From Rhineura floridana (Eukaryota > Chordata > Lepidosauria > Squamata > Rhineuridae), in assembly GCF_030035675.1 (NCBI RefSeq), contig NC_084482.1:231417943-231481942 (forward strand): 64,000 nt of DNA, read 5' to 3'. Both the position numbers and the translations under genes were made by a program. Each line of letters opens with the position of its first letter. The stretch's first letter is position 1. This document shows positions 33,020-44,356 of this stretch, piece by piece. Below the pieces are notes generated by a model, which saw only the letters and a program-made list of their open reading frames with translations, did not search any database and was not told where the DNA came from.

Positions 33020-33700
33020 GTCTGCCAGGCTACCCCAGAACAAGGAGGGCAGGGCCACCTTTCTGCTTTCCTGAATTAAATGGCGACCTTAATTCTAACA
33101 GAACAGGAAACTGGGGAGGGCTGGCAGAATGGAATTAATGGCAGAATAACCTCACTATTCGACTATCCCAGCTGAACCACAGGAGAAAGGAGGACAGATG
33201 AAGAAGCGGCCCATTCAGCGCACTGGTGTCTCCTTAGCTCTGTTCCAACGATCAAGCTTCCACATCTGCAAAGCTTAAGGCCCTGAAATTCATCTCCAGA
33301 CCCACAGATGTTCCCCGGGCAGAGCTGCAGCCTCCGATCGGGAGGGTCTGTGGGGAGGGGCGCTTCAGGGGGTCCTCGCCCCCTTCCACCCTCCCCTCCT
33401 TGCCTACCTTTGTCTCCAGGGTCCCCCCGCGCAACCCCGCTGGCCAACATCGCTGCGCACGAAGAGGGGCTCCTCCGGCGCTTCCAGCCTCCCTTTCTCG
33501 CAGAGAGGCGAGGCAGGAAAGGGAAGTCCCTCGTTTGCGCTCCTTCCTCCGGCTCTGTTGTCCTTTGTTAACCCTTCAAGAGCTCCCGGCAGAGAGAGGC
33601 TTCTGAACGGGTGGGCCTGGGGAAGTGATCAGGCTCCACTCCGGAGCCTGGAGCCCTTTGCGGTCGGCCAGCCGCTGGCTCTGGACAGCTGAACCTTCTC
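33020..33700 (+). promoter_or_regulatory. GC-rich promoter-like block, copy 3
   Basis: It is the inverse of 23205-24160: CCAGGCTACCCCAGAACAAG..., CACTATTCGACTATCCCAGC, AGAGCTGCAGCCTCCGATCG and GCCGGTCGGCC-like blocks in matching order. It shares about 500 bp with 10018-10540. It lacks the hairpin MITE found in copy 2. Confidence 0.5.
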
Positions 33701-33763
33701 TTGAGGCTGCTCTTCCAGCGGGCTGAACGGATCATCCTTGCCCAGCAGTGGAGGCCACTCCTG

Positions 33764-33840
33764 CTCAGAGCTTGGAAAAGTTACTTTTGGGAACTACAAC
33801 TCCCATCAGCCCAATCCAGTGGCCATGCTCCTGCTCTTAT
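33764..33840 (+). mobile_element. half copy of hairpin MITE
   Basis: AGAGCTTGGAAAAGTTACTT, TTGGGAACTACAACTCCCATC, then the spacer CCAGTGGCCATGCT found in the 50043 copy. The right arm is missing. Confidence 0.7.
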
Positions 33841-34384
33841 CCCACCAGTGAGCTGCCTGCCTGCGCCGGGTTGTCAAGGTTTTCTCCGGGAGGTCGCTCT
33901 GGGTCCCACAGGAGAGGGAGCGCGCCAAGAAACAGGCGCAGGGATGAGTGGAGCTATTCGGAGCGGGAAACTTTGGCTGCCATAAGTTCCTCCCTCCAAT
34001 CCCAGCTATGCCGTTCCCCCTTCCTGCCTGCAGCCTCCAAGACCGGGATCTCCTCTCCGCCCCCTGCCACCCAGTCCTTTTCAACTCCCTCCCCAGAGGG
34101 ATCAGCCTTTCCAGCACGTGTCTGCCAGAGCAGAGGTCTGAGGCCAGCTGCAGGGATCGCAGCAGGCATCCACTGGGATGCCACTTAGAAAGCTGGGAGC
34201 AGCGGAGGTTTCAGCTCCCTGGACACCTTCTGGGAAAACCCGGAGTGGATTTCACTGCCCCACTAACTGGGAGGTTTTGTTTGCCCATCCTGGGGGGGAC
34301 CCTGCCTCACCACTCTTCTGGAGAGAGACCCACTTTTGTCCTGTTGCAAAGCTTGTTATTCTGCCCCCTTTCCCACCAAGTATC

Positions 34385-34530
34385 CTTAGAACCATAGAGT
34401 TGGAAGGGGCCTGAAAGGCCATCCAGTCCAGCCCCCTGCTCAAGGCAAGTATCCAAATTAAAGCATTCCTGAACGGTGACTGTCCAGCTGCCTCCTGAAT
34501 GCCACCAGAAGACATATTCATCTAGTCTCC
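34385..34530 (-). mobile_element. CR1 LINE 3' UTR fragment
   Basis: It begins AACCATAGAGTTGGAAGGGG and passes through CCATCCAGTCCAGCCCCCTG to CAGCTGCCTCCTGAATGCC, the reverse of a CR1 3' end. Confidence 0.85.
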
Positions 34531-34539
34531 CTCTCCCTC

Positions 34540-35285
34540 AGCATGAAGTCTTACACCTCAATGGTAGAGATAGACCATGTTCCCATCAAGCATGCACATC
34601 CAACAATAAAGAACCTTTCTTCTTGTCTTAAGTCTCAGTGTGACTTTATCCAGGAAAAGGTCAGCTACTTCACATCAATATTCACACACAGAGCTCAAGG
34701 CATCTGCTGTTTCTGCTGCTCGGCTCACACATATAACCAGTCCTCTCCAGAAGGAAACCCAAAATAATCAGAATTACATCTTGCTAATTAATAATAGAAG
34801 GTAGAGCATTTAAGAGATCGTTTCTGCTTATGTGCAGGTCAGCATATATGCAAGATCCGCTGGAAACGAGGTGATTTTCTGTGTATTCCATCCTAATATT
34901 ACTGCTGAGGAAAGGCTTTGATAAATGTTCCTGAAGATGTCCCCAGTTTCTAGATGAGATAAAATTGCACCAATGAAAATCAAATGTTTTCATTCTGCCT
35001 TTACCTCATTTTAGGTGGTCATTTTCTTTTATTTTTGACAGATCAAACTATGCATGTTACACCAGCATTAGCTCTTTTAAAATTTCTGGGAGGAATACAA
35101 TGAGAAAAGTGACATATCTATATCAATGGCTGCTTGCAGGGTCCTAATAATAACCAAACCCCAGAAAATGGAGATTTCAGGATGAGGCCCCCTCATCCGG
35201 TGACACACAGGGCAGGGCCTTTTCTGTGGTGGTGCCTACCATGACAATACACATACAGAAATAAGGCAGGGGCTGAGTTTTCGGT
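34540..35285. other. no recognised feature
   Basis: AT-moderate DNA without recognised repeats, exons or RNA genes. Short chance frames only. Confidence 0.45.
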
Positions 35286-35289
35286 ACCT

Positions 35290-35395
35290 CTCATGGCACT
35301 AGAACTCATGGACATGGAAAGATGCTGGATGTTGGCAGATTCAAGAGAGAGAAAAGAAAATTCTTCACACAGCATATAGTTAAATTAATTTTTAG
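35290..35395 (+). mobile_element. CR1 ORF2 C-terminal scrap
   Basis: It reads LDVGRFKREKRKFFTQHIVKL, matching LNVGRFRTDKRKYFFTQRIVKL of the CR1 at 39919. About 100 bp. Confidence 0.75.
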
Positions 35396-35428
35396 GGAAG
35401 AAAGCTGTTTCAAGACAACAGAGGGCGG

Positions 35429-37710
35429 CAGTGGCGTCACTAGGGTTGGTGTCACCCGGTGCGGTAACTCATGGTGTCACCCCCATGGACCTCCTCCCGT
35501 ACCAGACCATACAGAATCCTTAGTAATGTCTTTTGTACCAATGTTACTCGCAAATCGTAATTCCCGTATATCACTGAATGTAATGGCAAGAGTAGCGACA
35601 TGAACTAGCAAAATTAAAATTACACCTTTAAATTACAATATTATACGCACAGCTCAAATTCTTGCTCTTATTACTAATGGAAGTTAATTATCTTGCATAT
35701 GCCCATAGTAAATTTTCAGATACTTTCAGACCCTCAGCAATTTTCAAGGGGTCTATGTAGAAGAAAAGTTTGGGAACCCCTGGAATAAGACACCTGCTTA
35801 TGTCCCTATGCTGCTCCCACCCCTCATTTAGGTGCCTGGGATGCATGCGTGTGGACACACCTCCTTACAATTATGGAAAGTGATTCTTAATCATAAGTCT
35901 CCAGACACAAAGTTACATAGGTATTCATCAGTTGTTTAGTAGAAAATTCAGAGCTGCAGGGTCCCTTCATGATAGTTATAGCCATGTACACCCTTTTTTG
36001 CTCCTGGATTAAGAATGAGATCTTTGTTAATGCATTCTCTCACAACAACAAACATCTCTAGGAGCCAATCAGCATGAAAGTGGAGAGCGTTAGCAACTGA
36101 GAAGAGTCTTCTCAGTGGCTGACTCACCTCCTTTCAGCAGGAAAGGCAAGGAAGCATATTAGAAGACTCTTCTCAGTGACTAACACACTCCCTTTTCATG
36201 CTGACTGTAGGATGCCTGGAGACATAGGGACCCTGCTCTCAAAAAAGCAGAGGGACTAAGACCCCCTGGGTGACTACCCTCCTGGTGCTTTTGGACATGA
36301 CCGTAATATATTTTGTGATGTGCAAGTTTGATATTATTTATTTAGGATTACACTGATGGCATTCCCAAATATGTACTTTCACACAGACTTTGGTTTTCCA
36401 TAACACAATGTTTGTCCAAGCCTCCACACTTGGGGGGGGCACTACTTGCACACCCCTTCCATAAGCACATCAAAGTTGGATACACCCCTGAACCAAGACC
36501 CAGACAAAAGGGCACTCAAAACAAAAAGGTCATTACAGTGGCTGAGTAGATCTTGTACAGTGGTTATACTGACTGGGCAGCCACTGTCCTTCACATTTTA
36601 CAAAATACTTTTTCCTATACAAAGATTACATTTCTGTGTATGAAAAAGTAATATATGAAGTGGTCTCAATAGTGAGAAAAGTAAAAAAGTGAATGGTGAT
36701 CCAAATGTTTTTCATTCTCACGTTATGAAGCTAGCTGCCAGATGACGTATCACCTTCCCTACGCATGCAGCGTAGACTGAAAAAACAGCACCCAAGCCAC
36801 CATTCAATACGTGCACCTGTTCTTTCCAACATGAATCTACAGGTCTCAAAAAGTAATGTGTGACAAAGTCCTCAAACACCTTATAACATGCCTCAAACAT
36901 GGTCTCTTGTTCTACCAGCAGGCCTTCACACCATCACTTTGCCAAAACATAAGGAAAGGTAAATTGCTTTTAGGGAGGTTCACAATTATGATTTCCTATT
37001 GATTTAATATAAAAATATTTAAACAATGGAGAACCACAACCACCCCCAGGAAGAAGGGCACACTTAAAACGTAGAGGGGAAAATCATCTACAACCGTAGT
37101 GTGAAATCAAATACTTATTGGGACACAGTATGAAGAAATATTTATATCAACATGACTATCAAATATGTTTATGAATTACACAATCTTTAAATGTATTTAT
37201 AGTGCAATCCGATGTTTGTTTACTCAGAAGCAAATCCCAATGTATTCAATGGGGCTTACTCAAACTGGGAAGTGTGCAGAGAACTACAGCCTCAAGTGAT
37301 AAGGAACTTGTTCTTTCAACTTGTTCTTTTAAGTTGAGACCTTATCCAAGACTGAGTCTGTGTTGGAATTGCTTTTTAATATGTTTTTAAGCCTTTTCTT
37401 TTAAAAAAAAAATATATGTTTTTTTAAAGCTTTTAAAAAATATTTTCAAAGCTGTTTTAATATATTTTAAAGTCTGTTTTTATGATGTTTTAAAGTGCTT
37501 TTAGTGCTTTTGCTTGCCACCCTGGGCTCCTACTGGGAGGAAGGGCGGGATATAAATCAAATAATAAATAAATAAACTTCATTCACCCAACCCAAAATTC
37601 AGAATCATGCCTCTTTAGGCTGTTTTCCAACTGTTTATTCTTGCTTTATCGTTATTGGGTTTTAAATGGCTTTATTTCTTGTTGTGAGCTGCCTTGGTTT
37701 CCAACCCTAC
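35429..37710 (+). mobile_element. hAT-like element, partial third copy
   Basis: It starts CAGTGGCGTCACTAGGG and follows 6152-8545 closely, including the L2 tail (37310-37575), with several internal deletions of 10-80 bp. It stops where the LTR element begins at 37711; the right terminus seen at 9297 is not found. It lacks the L2 left flank of copies A and B, so it is a separate insertion of the same element. Confidence 0.85.
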
Positions 37711-38352
37711 TGTCATGCGCTGCGCCCCTCAAGGCACGAGGATCATGCTTCAGACCCAATTCCCACCCTTAGGGTAATTGTACTGGAATCCCAAATACCA
37801 AATTCTCTCTTACCAAGGCTATGTAAACTAACAACAACCTTGTAAGGTAGAAAGTAGGCTGCCACCACCCCTGTCACTGGTTCCACTCAGAGCTAGGGGA
37901 ACTACCTGCTTAGGTAGCCTCCCTTAGGCACCAGTCAGAAGGAACCTTTCAGACCCTTCCTGGGGGAACAAAGGCTATGGGTCTCTAGCCCTATACTTAA
38001 GGAAAAGAATCCCAACGGTCCAAAATTAATTAACCAATCAGGAGTCTTCTGATGTCACCCCTTTCTAGATGTTTCTCCACTTTTTCGCGCCTTCCAGGCC
38101 CCCTCCCAACAGGGTTTCAAACTTCTCAGACACGGGTGGCCTCGAGTGCGAGGCTCTGACTGATGAGCACAGATAACCAGGTGCCTCTGTTTAGGCCTCC
38201 CTTAACTGTCTTCAGCTGGGAATCGAAACTTAACATTTTCCCCTTTCAGAGGCCTGTTTCTCTAACAAGATGACACTCCCAGAGCTCTTTGCACTGAGCC
38301 ATGATGTTACATGTAATATTAACATTTCAGAAAAATATCCAGGTTCATGACA
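37711..38352 (-). mobile_element. Ty3/gypsy-type LTR (3' LTR of a minus-strand element)
   Basis: A 642 bp segment starts TGTCATGCGC and ends TCATGACA, short inverted TG...CA termini. On the minus strand a purine run AAAAGGGGCG directly precedes it, the position of a polypurine tract, and pol-like sequence lies further upstream. It inserted into the hAT-like copy, so it is younger than that element. Confidence 0.75.
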
Positions 38353-38985
38353 CGCCCCTTTTCGGGAAGATGATGTCAGAACTCAAACAGTTCTGCTTCA
38401 TCGCCAACAGCAAGCAGGGATAAGAAAAAATCACCAAACTAAACATATGAATACATCAAAATCAAACACATTGCATAAAAAGGAAAATATTTCATTATTA
38501 GATCAAGCAGTGTGCTACTTCCAGACTTATGCCTTCTAAATAGGTTTCAATAGATACAAAAGAAAGTTTGCAAAATAACAACACTTAAAAAGAAAAAAGG
38601 ACCCTTAAAATACCCCCCAAAATTTAAGATAATAAAAAGACTTCATTAGAAGAATAAAGAGATAAGATAAAAACAGGCAGTTCCAAAGCCGGTCCAAAAT
38701 TCCAAAAAAGGTCATAAGCCATAAAAATCTTATCAAAATCCAAAAATCATGTTAAAATCCTAAAACGGTAAAAGCAGCATCCAAAACAAGCCATAGGTCA
38801 TCAGAGCTGAATAATCAATCATCTGGAACAGGTGCGTGTTTCCTAGAAAAATATTGCTTCATCATGTTGACATGGAAAACTTTAGGTTTCCTATTAGAAT
38901 CAGGGTAGGCAAGCAAATAGTTAGTGTCACTCAACTGACTTATGACTGGTCCTGAACCTTTGGCAGAGGATGAGACTGCTACAGC
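38353..38985 (-). mobile_element. Ty3/gypsy-type pol C-terminus and 3' internal region
   Basis: The minus strand encodes a short segment with SQLSDTNYLLAYPDSNRK and VFHVNMMKQYF, the end of a Ty3/gypsy integrase (the ..VYHVNxLKPY.. motif), followed by non-coding DNA to the LTR. The remainder of pol is not present next to it. The element is a fossil fragment. Confidence 0.7.
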
Positions 38986-38989
38986 TTTC

Positions 38990-39610
38990 TGGAGACATAA
39001 GCATGCAAAAGCATGCAAAAGATGAGGCACTAAATGTTTGCGTAGGATTTAACAATGTAAAACAAATGTGGGAGAAGCTAGAAGGAATATATAATAGGAA
39101 AACAAAGAACCATGTAAAGTACCTTTACAAGGAGTTATTTTCTCTGAAGGAGACTGCTGAGAGAGGCAGCCTGAATAAACACACAGAAATTTTTACAGAA
39201 CTCCTGGCTAAACTTGAGAGATGTGGGAAAGAACGAGATGATGATATGAAAAAGGCACTGGTTTCGAGCTCTCTTCATCAGCATCATACGTTAATTTCCT
39301 GTGTGCTAGAAAATTCTGACCAAAACCTGAGTCAGATTATATCAAATTTAAAAGACCAAGATCTTAAAGAAAGACAGGAACTGGGGACTGTGTCGGAGCA
39401 AGCAAACTTTACTATGGGGAGAAACAAACAAACAAAGGGTAGTGACATGAGTCATCGCCCGAATCCACAAAAGGGCACAGACCAACACAGACGGAAGTTC
39501 TGTTTTAAATGCAGCTCTCCAAATCATCTTCAATGAAAATGCAATAGGTGGCAGACAACAGCGAGGCCTGACTTTAAACAAAGGCAAGCTGAAGTGAGAG
39601 AAGCCCCTAG
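38990..39610 (+). mobile_element. Copia-type gag fragment
   Basis: The plus strand encodes a protein segment with MWEKLEGIYNRKTKNHV, a helical middle region and a C-terminal CX2CX4H zinc-knuckle beginning CFKCSSPNH. These are the features of Ty1/copia Gag (the UBN2-like domain). It abuts the gypsy fragment in the opposite orientation. No LTR or pol of this element is visible. It is a broken fossil. Confidence 0.7.
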
Positions 39611-39611
39611 G

Positions 39612-39706
39612 CCAGCCTTTCCCAACCAGTGGGCCACCAGGTGTTGTTGGACCACAAGTCCCATCAGCCTCAGCCAGCATTGCCAATGCTCAGGAAAGAT
39701 GGGAAT
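39612..39706 (+). repeat. palindromic-repeat fragment
   Basis: GCCAGCCTTTCCCAACCAGT, GTTGTTGGACCACAAGTCCC, ATCAGCCTCAGCCAGCATTG: same family as 9494 and 14420. Confidence 0.65.
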
Positions 39707-39708
39707 TA

Positions 39709-41730
39709 AGAACATAAGAACATAAGAAGAGCCTGCTGGATCAGGCCAGTGGCCCATCTAGTCCAGCATCCTGTTCTCACAGTGGCCAACCAGGTGCCTG
39801 GGGGAAGCCCGCAAGCAGGACCCGAGTGCAAGAACACTCTCCCCTCCTGAGGCTTCCGGCAACTGGTCTTCAGAAGCATGCTGCCTCTGACTAGGGTGGC
39901 AGAGCACAGCCATCACGGCTAGTAGCCATTGATAGCCCTGTCCTCCATGAATTGGTCTAATCTTCTTTTAAAGCCATCCAAGCTGGTGGCCATTACTGCA
40001 TCTTGTGGGAGCAAATTCCATAGTTTAACTATGCGCTGAGTAAAGAAGTACTTCCTTTTGTCTGTCCTGAATCTTCCAACATTCAGCTTCTTGGAATGTC
40101 CACGAGTTCTAGTATTATGAGAGAGGGAGAAGAACTTTTCTCTATCCACTTTCTCAATGCCATGCATAATTTTATACACTTCTATCATGTCTCCTCTGAC
40201 CCGCCTTTTCTCTAAACTAAAAAGCCCCAAATGCTGCAACCTTTCCTCGTAAAGGAGTCGCTCCATCCCCTTGATCATTCTGGTTGCCCTCTTCTGAACC
40301 TTTTCCAACTCTATAATATCCTTTTTGAGATGAGGCGACCAGAACTGTACACAGTATTCCAAATGCGGCCGCACCATAGATTTATACAATGGCATTATGA
40401 TATTGGTTGTTTTATTTTCAATACCTTTCCTAATTATCGCTAGCATGGAATTTGACTTTTTCACAGCTGCCGCACACTGGGTCGACATTTTCATCGTGCT
40501 GTCCACTACAACCCCGAGGTCTCTCTCCTGGTCGGTCACCGCCAGTTCAGACCCCATGAGCGTGTATGTGAAATTAAGATTTTTTGCTCCAATATGCATA
40601 GTTTTACACTTGTTTATATTGAATTGCATTTGCCATTTTTCTGCCCATTCACTCAGTTTGGAGAGGTCTTTTTGGAGCTCTTCGCAATCCCTTTTTGTTT
40701 TAACAACCCTGAACAATTTAGTGTCATCAGCAAACTTGGCCACTTCACTGCTCACTCCTAATTCTAGGTCATTAATGAACAAGTTGAAAAGTACAGGTCC
40801 CAATACCGATCCTTGAGGGACTCCACTTTCTACAGCCCTCCATTGGGAGAACTGTCCGTTTATTCCTACTCTCTGCTTTCTGCTTCTTAACCAATTCCTT
40901 ATCCACAAGAGGACCTCTCCTCTTATTCCATGACTGCTAAGCTTCCTCAGAAGCCTTTGGTGAGGTACCTTGTCAAACGCTTTTTGAAAGTCTAAGTACA
41001 CTATGTCCACTGGATCACCTCTATCTATATGCTTGTTGACACTCTCAAAGAATTCTAATAGGTTACTGAGACAGGACTTTCCCTTGCAGAAGCCATGCTG
41101 GCTCTGCTTCAGCAAGGCTTGTTCTTCTATGTGCTTAGTTAATCTAGCTTTAATAATACTTTCTACCAGTTTTCCAGGGACAGAAGTTAAGCTAACTGGC
41201 CTGTAATTTCCGGGATCCCCTCTGGATCCCTTTTTGAAGATTGGCGTTACATTTGCCACTTTCCATTCCTCAGGCACGGAGGAGGACCCGAGGGACAAGT
41301 TACATATTTTAGTTAGCAGATCAGCAATTTCACCTTTGAGTTCTTTGAGAACTCTCGGGTGGATGCCATCCGGGCCCGGTGATTTGTCAGTTTTTATATT
41401 GTCCATTAAGCTTAGAACTTCCTCTCTCGTTACCACTATTTGTCTTAGTTCCTCAGAATCCCTTCCTGCAAATGTTAGTTCAGGTTCAGGGATCTGCCCT
41501 ATATCTTCCACTGTGAAGACAGATGCAAAGAATTCATTTAGCTTCTCTGCAATCTCCTTATCGTTCTTTAGTACACCTTTGACTCCCTTATCATCCAAGG
41601 GTCCAATCGTCTCCCTAGATGGTCTCCTGCTTTGAATGTATTTATAGAATTTTTTGTTGTTGGTTTTTATGTTCTTAGCAATGTGCTCCTCAAATTCTTT
41701 TTTAGCATCCCTTATTGTCTTCTTGCATTT
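39709..41730 (-). mobile_element. CR1 LINE with uninterrupted RT frame
   Basis: The minus frame is open from about 41730 to the stop at 39919, some 600 codons without a lesion. RT blocks in order are NVTPIFKKGSRGDPGNYRPV, KLVESIIKARLTKHIEEQA, VDIVYLDFQKAFDKVPHQRL (catalytic Asp), SGVPQGSVLGPVLFNLFIND and KFADDTKLFR (FADD, equivalent of YADD). Then come KCKTMHIGAKNLNFTYTLMG and the C-terminus RRLDQFMEDRAINGY. The 3' UTR ends in a (TTCTTATG)n-type repeat at 39709-39730. Endonuclease and ORF1 are missing; the 5' edge lies at the C-run near 41730. The open frame points to a young insertion. The same subfamily is present at 48655-49538. Confidence 0.95.
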
Positions 41731-41739
41731 CCCCCCCCC

Positions 41740-42970
41740 ACCCCGTCGAAGGAGCTCAGAGACTTGCGAAATAGCCACACTCAATTCCCACCAGATAACA
41801 CATTCAAGATCCATCCTCCCTATTGCTAACTTCGTTTGAGCATTTAACCCCATGTGCACGGCTTCCAGAAAGTCTCTGTTATACTCACACTGGCCATCTT
41901 CCTGACGTCTCACATGGCCTGATAAACATGCAAGGAATTTCTTTCAATTTGCACAATATCTTGCCACCTGCATTAGATCTCGAGCATCAGCTGTAGAATA
42001 CATTTCATCTGCCTAGTTAACCAAGTCCAAACTGTGTCCTTATTCAAAGAACCCAAAATATCAGCCACTGCCTTTGCCTTGGGAGGGGACCAACATACAA
42101 TCTCTTGGACAATTTTATTACGAGCTGGCCCCATCCCAGTGGTTTCCACCACATTTTTCATTATAATGGGTGCAAGTAGCTGCGACTCCTTCCATTCAGG
42201 ATTTAAAGGAGCAGATGATATAGCCTCTTCTGGGAGGGGGGAAGAGAGGGGGAAGGCCCCATTCCTCCTCCCCATCACCTGAAACATGCATGACTGTGGC
42301 CACCAGCCCCTGTTGGACCTGCAACTGTTTTTCCAGTTCTTGAATTTGAGCTTTACACTTACCATGGCTAACATTCAACCGTTGCTCTCGTGCTCTAACC
42401 AATAGGTGCTCAGCAATTAATTTTGCCCTGGTTCATTCATCCTCTTTCTTTTTCAACTCCTTACAAGCCATCTCAGCCTGAGCTAATGCCTCATCTCTCT
42501 CCCTCTCCATTTGTCTTAACGAAAAAGCCCACCTGATTTTTCTGCTACCATATTTATTTGTTCAAGGCCAAAATTATCAGTCGTTTCTCCATCCTTCATT
42601 CAAATCTACCCATTCCTTATCAAAAGTTTCCAACTACTTCACTCTTTGGCATAAACCTCTTTCCTTATCAAATGCCTCCTCTGCCTGCGCCAACTTACTC
42701 CTTGACTCCTTTCAAAGATCTGACAAATCCTGACATGCATTATAAAATCCCCAAGGTGCTGCAGCATTCTCCTTTCATTTGGAAGGCTTGTATTCTTTAC
42801 AACATTCCTCATAGGCCCCATTCATGATTTGCATGGGGTTCTCTCTTTTAAAACAACTATTACCCCACACGCACCTTCCCTTATTCATCAATGATTTCTC
42901 TATTTTCGTTAGGCGCTCTACTGGATTCATAAAGCGTTTTGTTCCCTCCATGGCTGCCACTTTTGCCATA
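41740..42970 (-). mobile_element. retroviral-type gag fossil (family uncertain)
   Basis: The minus strand holds several overlapping coding stretches. One near the upstream end is basic and begins with a Met-led segment, a middle part is rich in Glu/Lys/Gln with coiled-coil character, and a later helical segment has the look of a capsid (KAKAVADILGSLNK, NAQTKLAIGRMDLECVIWW). This matches the layout of a retrovirus-like Gag, but I cannot assign a genus. It may belong to the same element as the gypsy-type end at 37711-38985, with the CR1 inserted between. Clearly broken. Confidence 0.4.
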
Positions 42971-43970
42971 GCTTAGAAATCTCCAACACCGAAAGCCAAA
43001 TGCAAAGAGTTCAACAATGCACACACAAAACATCCAAACCTAGTTTCAAAATAAGTTCAGGGATGAGCCAACTTCAAATGCCACATTCCCAGGTCAAGTC
43101 ACTCATGAGGAAAGCTGTTGCCCACCAGCTTTTTCTCCCAGATTGACTCTCAATAGGAAAAACAAGAGGGGGGTTTCTAAAGGGACAGGAACCAGTTGGG
43201 AGTCTCTGGCAGCCAGAGCCCTGAACCTTCTCAGTGCAAATCTCATTTCCACTTTTCCCAAGTGCCTAGCGCCACCAGCTCAAGCCACTTGCAAGGCTTT
43301 GTTCACCACGATTTTGCGGAAGCGGATGGAGACACAAGTGTTATCAAGGGCTTTCAAGATGGATGGGACCCAGTTTAGGGAACCCCCTTAGTAGCTTCTG
43401 GCCACTCGTGGGTTAACCTTCTCTATCCAGTATCAACTTTGGCCAAACACAGTGCCACAATTGCTGCCACTGTTTGCCAAAGCTTTGTTGCCAGGGACAG
43501 AAGAGGAGAGAGATAACCATGTGCCACGGAATTTCTATACCTTAACCTCTAAATTACCACAGCATTTAAAGGACATTTCCCCACTTATTTTAAACCAAGA
43601 GACAGCAAACCATAATAAGAAAGGAAAAGGAAATCACACCCATTGCAGACACATGCAGAACTTGGCTACCTGTTTCCCTGGATTGCAGGACTGTTCAGAC
43701 GTTACTTTATTTCCTGCAACCCTGGCTGCCCACCAGTCTCCGCCAGTCTGTTACATTTGCTCTTGGGAACCTGAGTGTGTGAACTTGCCACCTCCCTGTC
43801 CCATGAAACACACCTCCTTGAGAGGAGGGGGATCTCTTGCTAGGGGTAAGAACAAGCGCTTTGCCCTGAAGTGTGCCTAAATGGTGCGTATATATATATT
43901 TAACCCAAGAAATGCAGGTCCAAACCAGACTAAAGCAAAGTTTGATTTTATTGAGAAAAAGAGTAGAACA
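42971..43970. other. no recognised feature (possible leader of the gag fossil)
   Basis: It lies upstream (minus strand) of the gag-like segment, where a 5' LTR and leader would be expected. I find no TG...CA ends matching 37711-38352. A 142-codon plus frame at 43452-43880 matches nothing known. Confidence 0.4.
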
Positions 43971-43976
43971 GTGTTA

Positions 43977-44356
43977 CATAAGAACATAAGAGCCTGCTGG
44001 ATCAGGCCAGTGGCCCATCTAGTCCAGCATCCTGTTCTCACAGTGGCCAACCAGGTGCCTGGGGGAAGCCCGCAAGCAGGACCCGAGTGCAAGAACACTC
44101 TCCCCTCCTGAGGCTTCCGGCAACTGGTTAATAAGAACATAAGAACATAAGAAGAGCCTGCTGGATCAGGCCAGTGGCCCATCTAGTCCAGCATCCTGTT
44201 CTCACAGTGGCCAACCAGGTGCCTGGGGGAAGCCCGCAAGCAGGACCCGAGTGCAAGAACACTCTCCCCTCCTGAGGCTTCCAGCAACTGGTTTTCAGAA
44301 GCATACTGCCTCTGACTAGGGTGGCAGAGCACAGCCATCTTGGCTAGTAGCCATTA
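43977..44356 (-). mobile_element. two CR1 3' ends side by side
   Basis: CATAAGAGCCTGCTGGATC...GGCAACTGGTT (43977-44130) and ATAAGAACATAAGAACATAA...GTAGCCATT (44134-44356) are two 5'-truncated CR1 3' UTRs in the same orientation. Both match 39709-39930. The first lacks the part after GGCAACTGGT, where the second begins. Confidence 0.85.

Noticed and set aside
33748-34397. 146- and 149-codon frames near 34 kb
   Set aside because: Part of the first is the half hairpin MITE, and the rest resembles no family. The sequence ends in a CR1 tail.
43452-43880. 142-codon plus-strand frame
   Set aside because: No recognised domain. It lies where a degraded LTR or leader is expected and has no copy elsewhere in the window.
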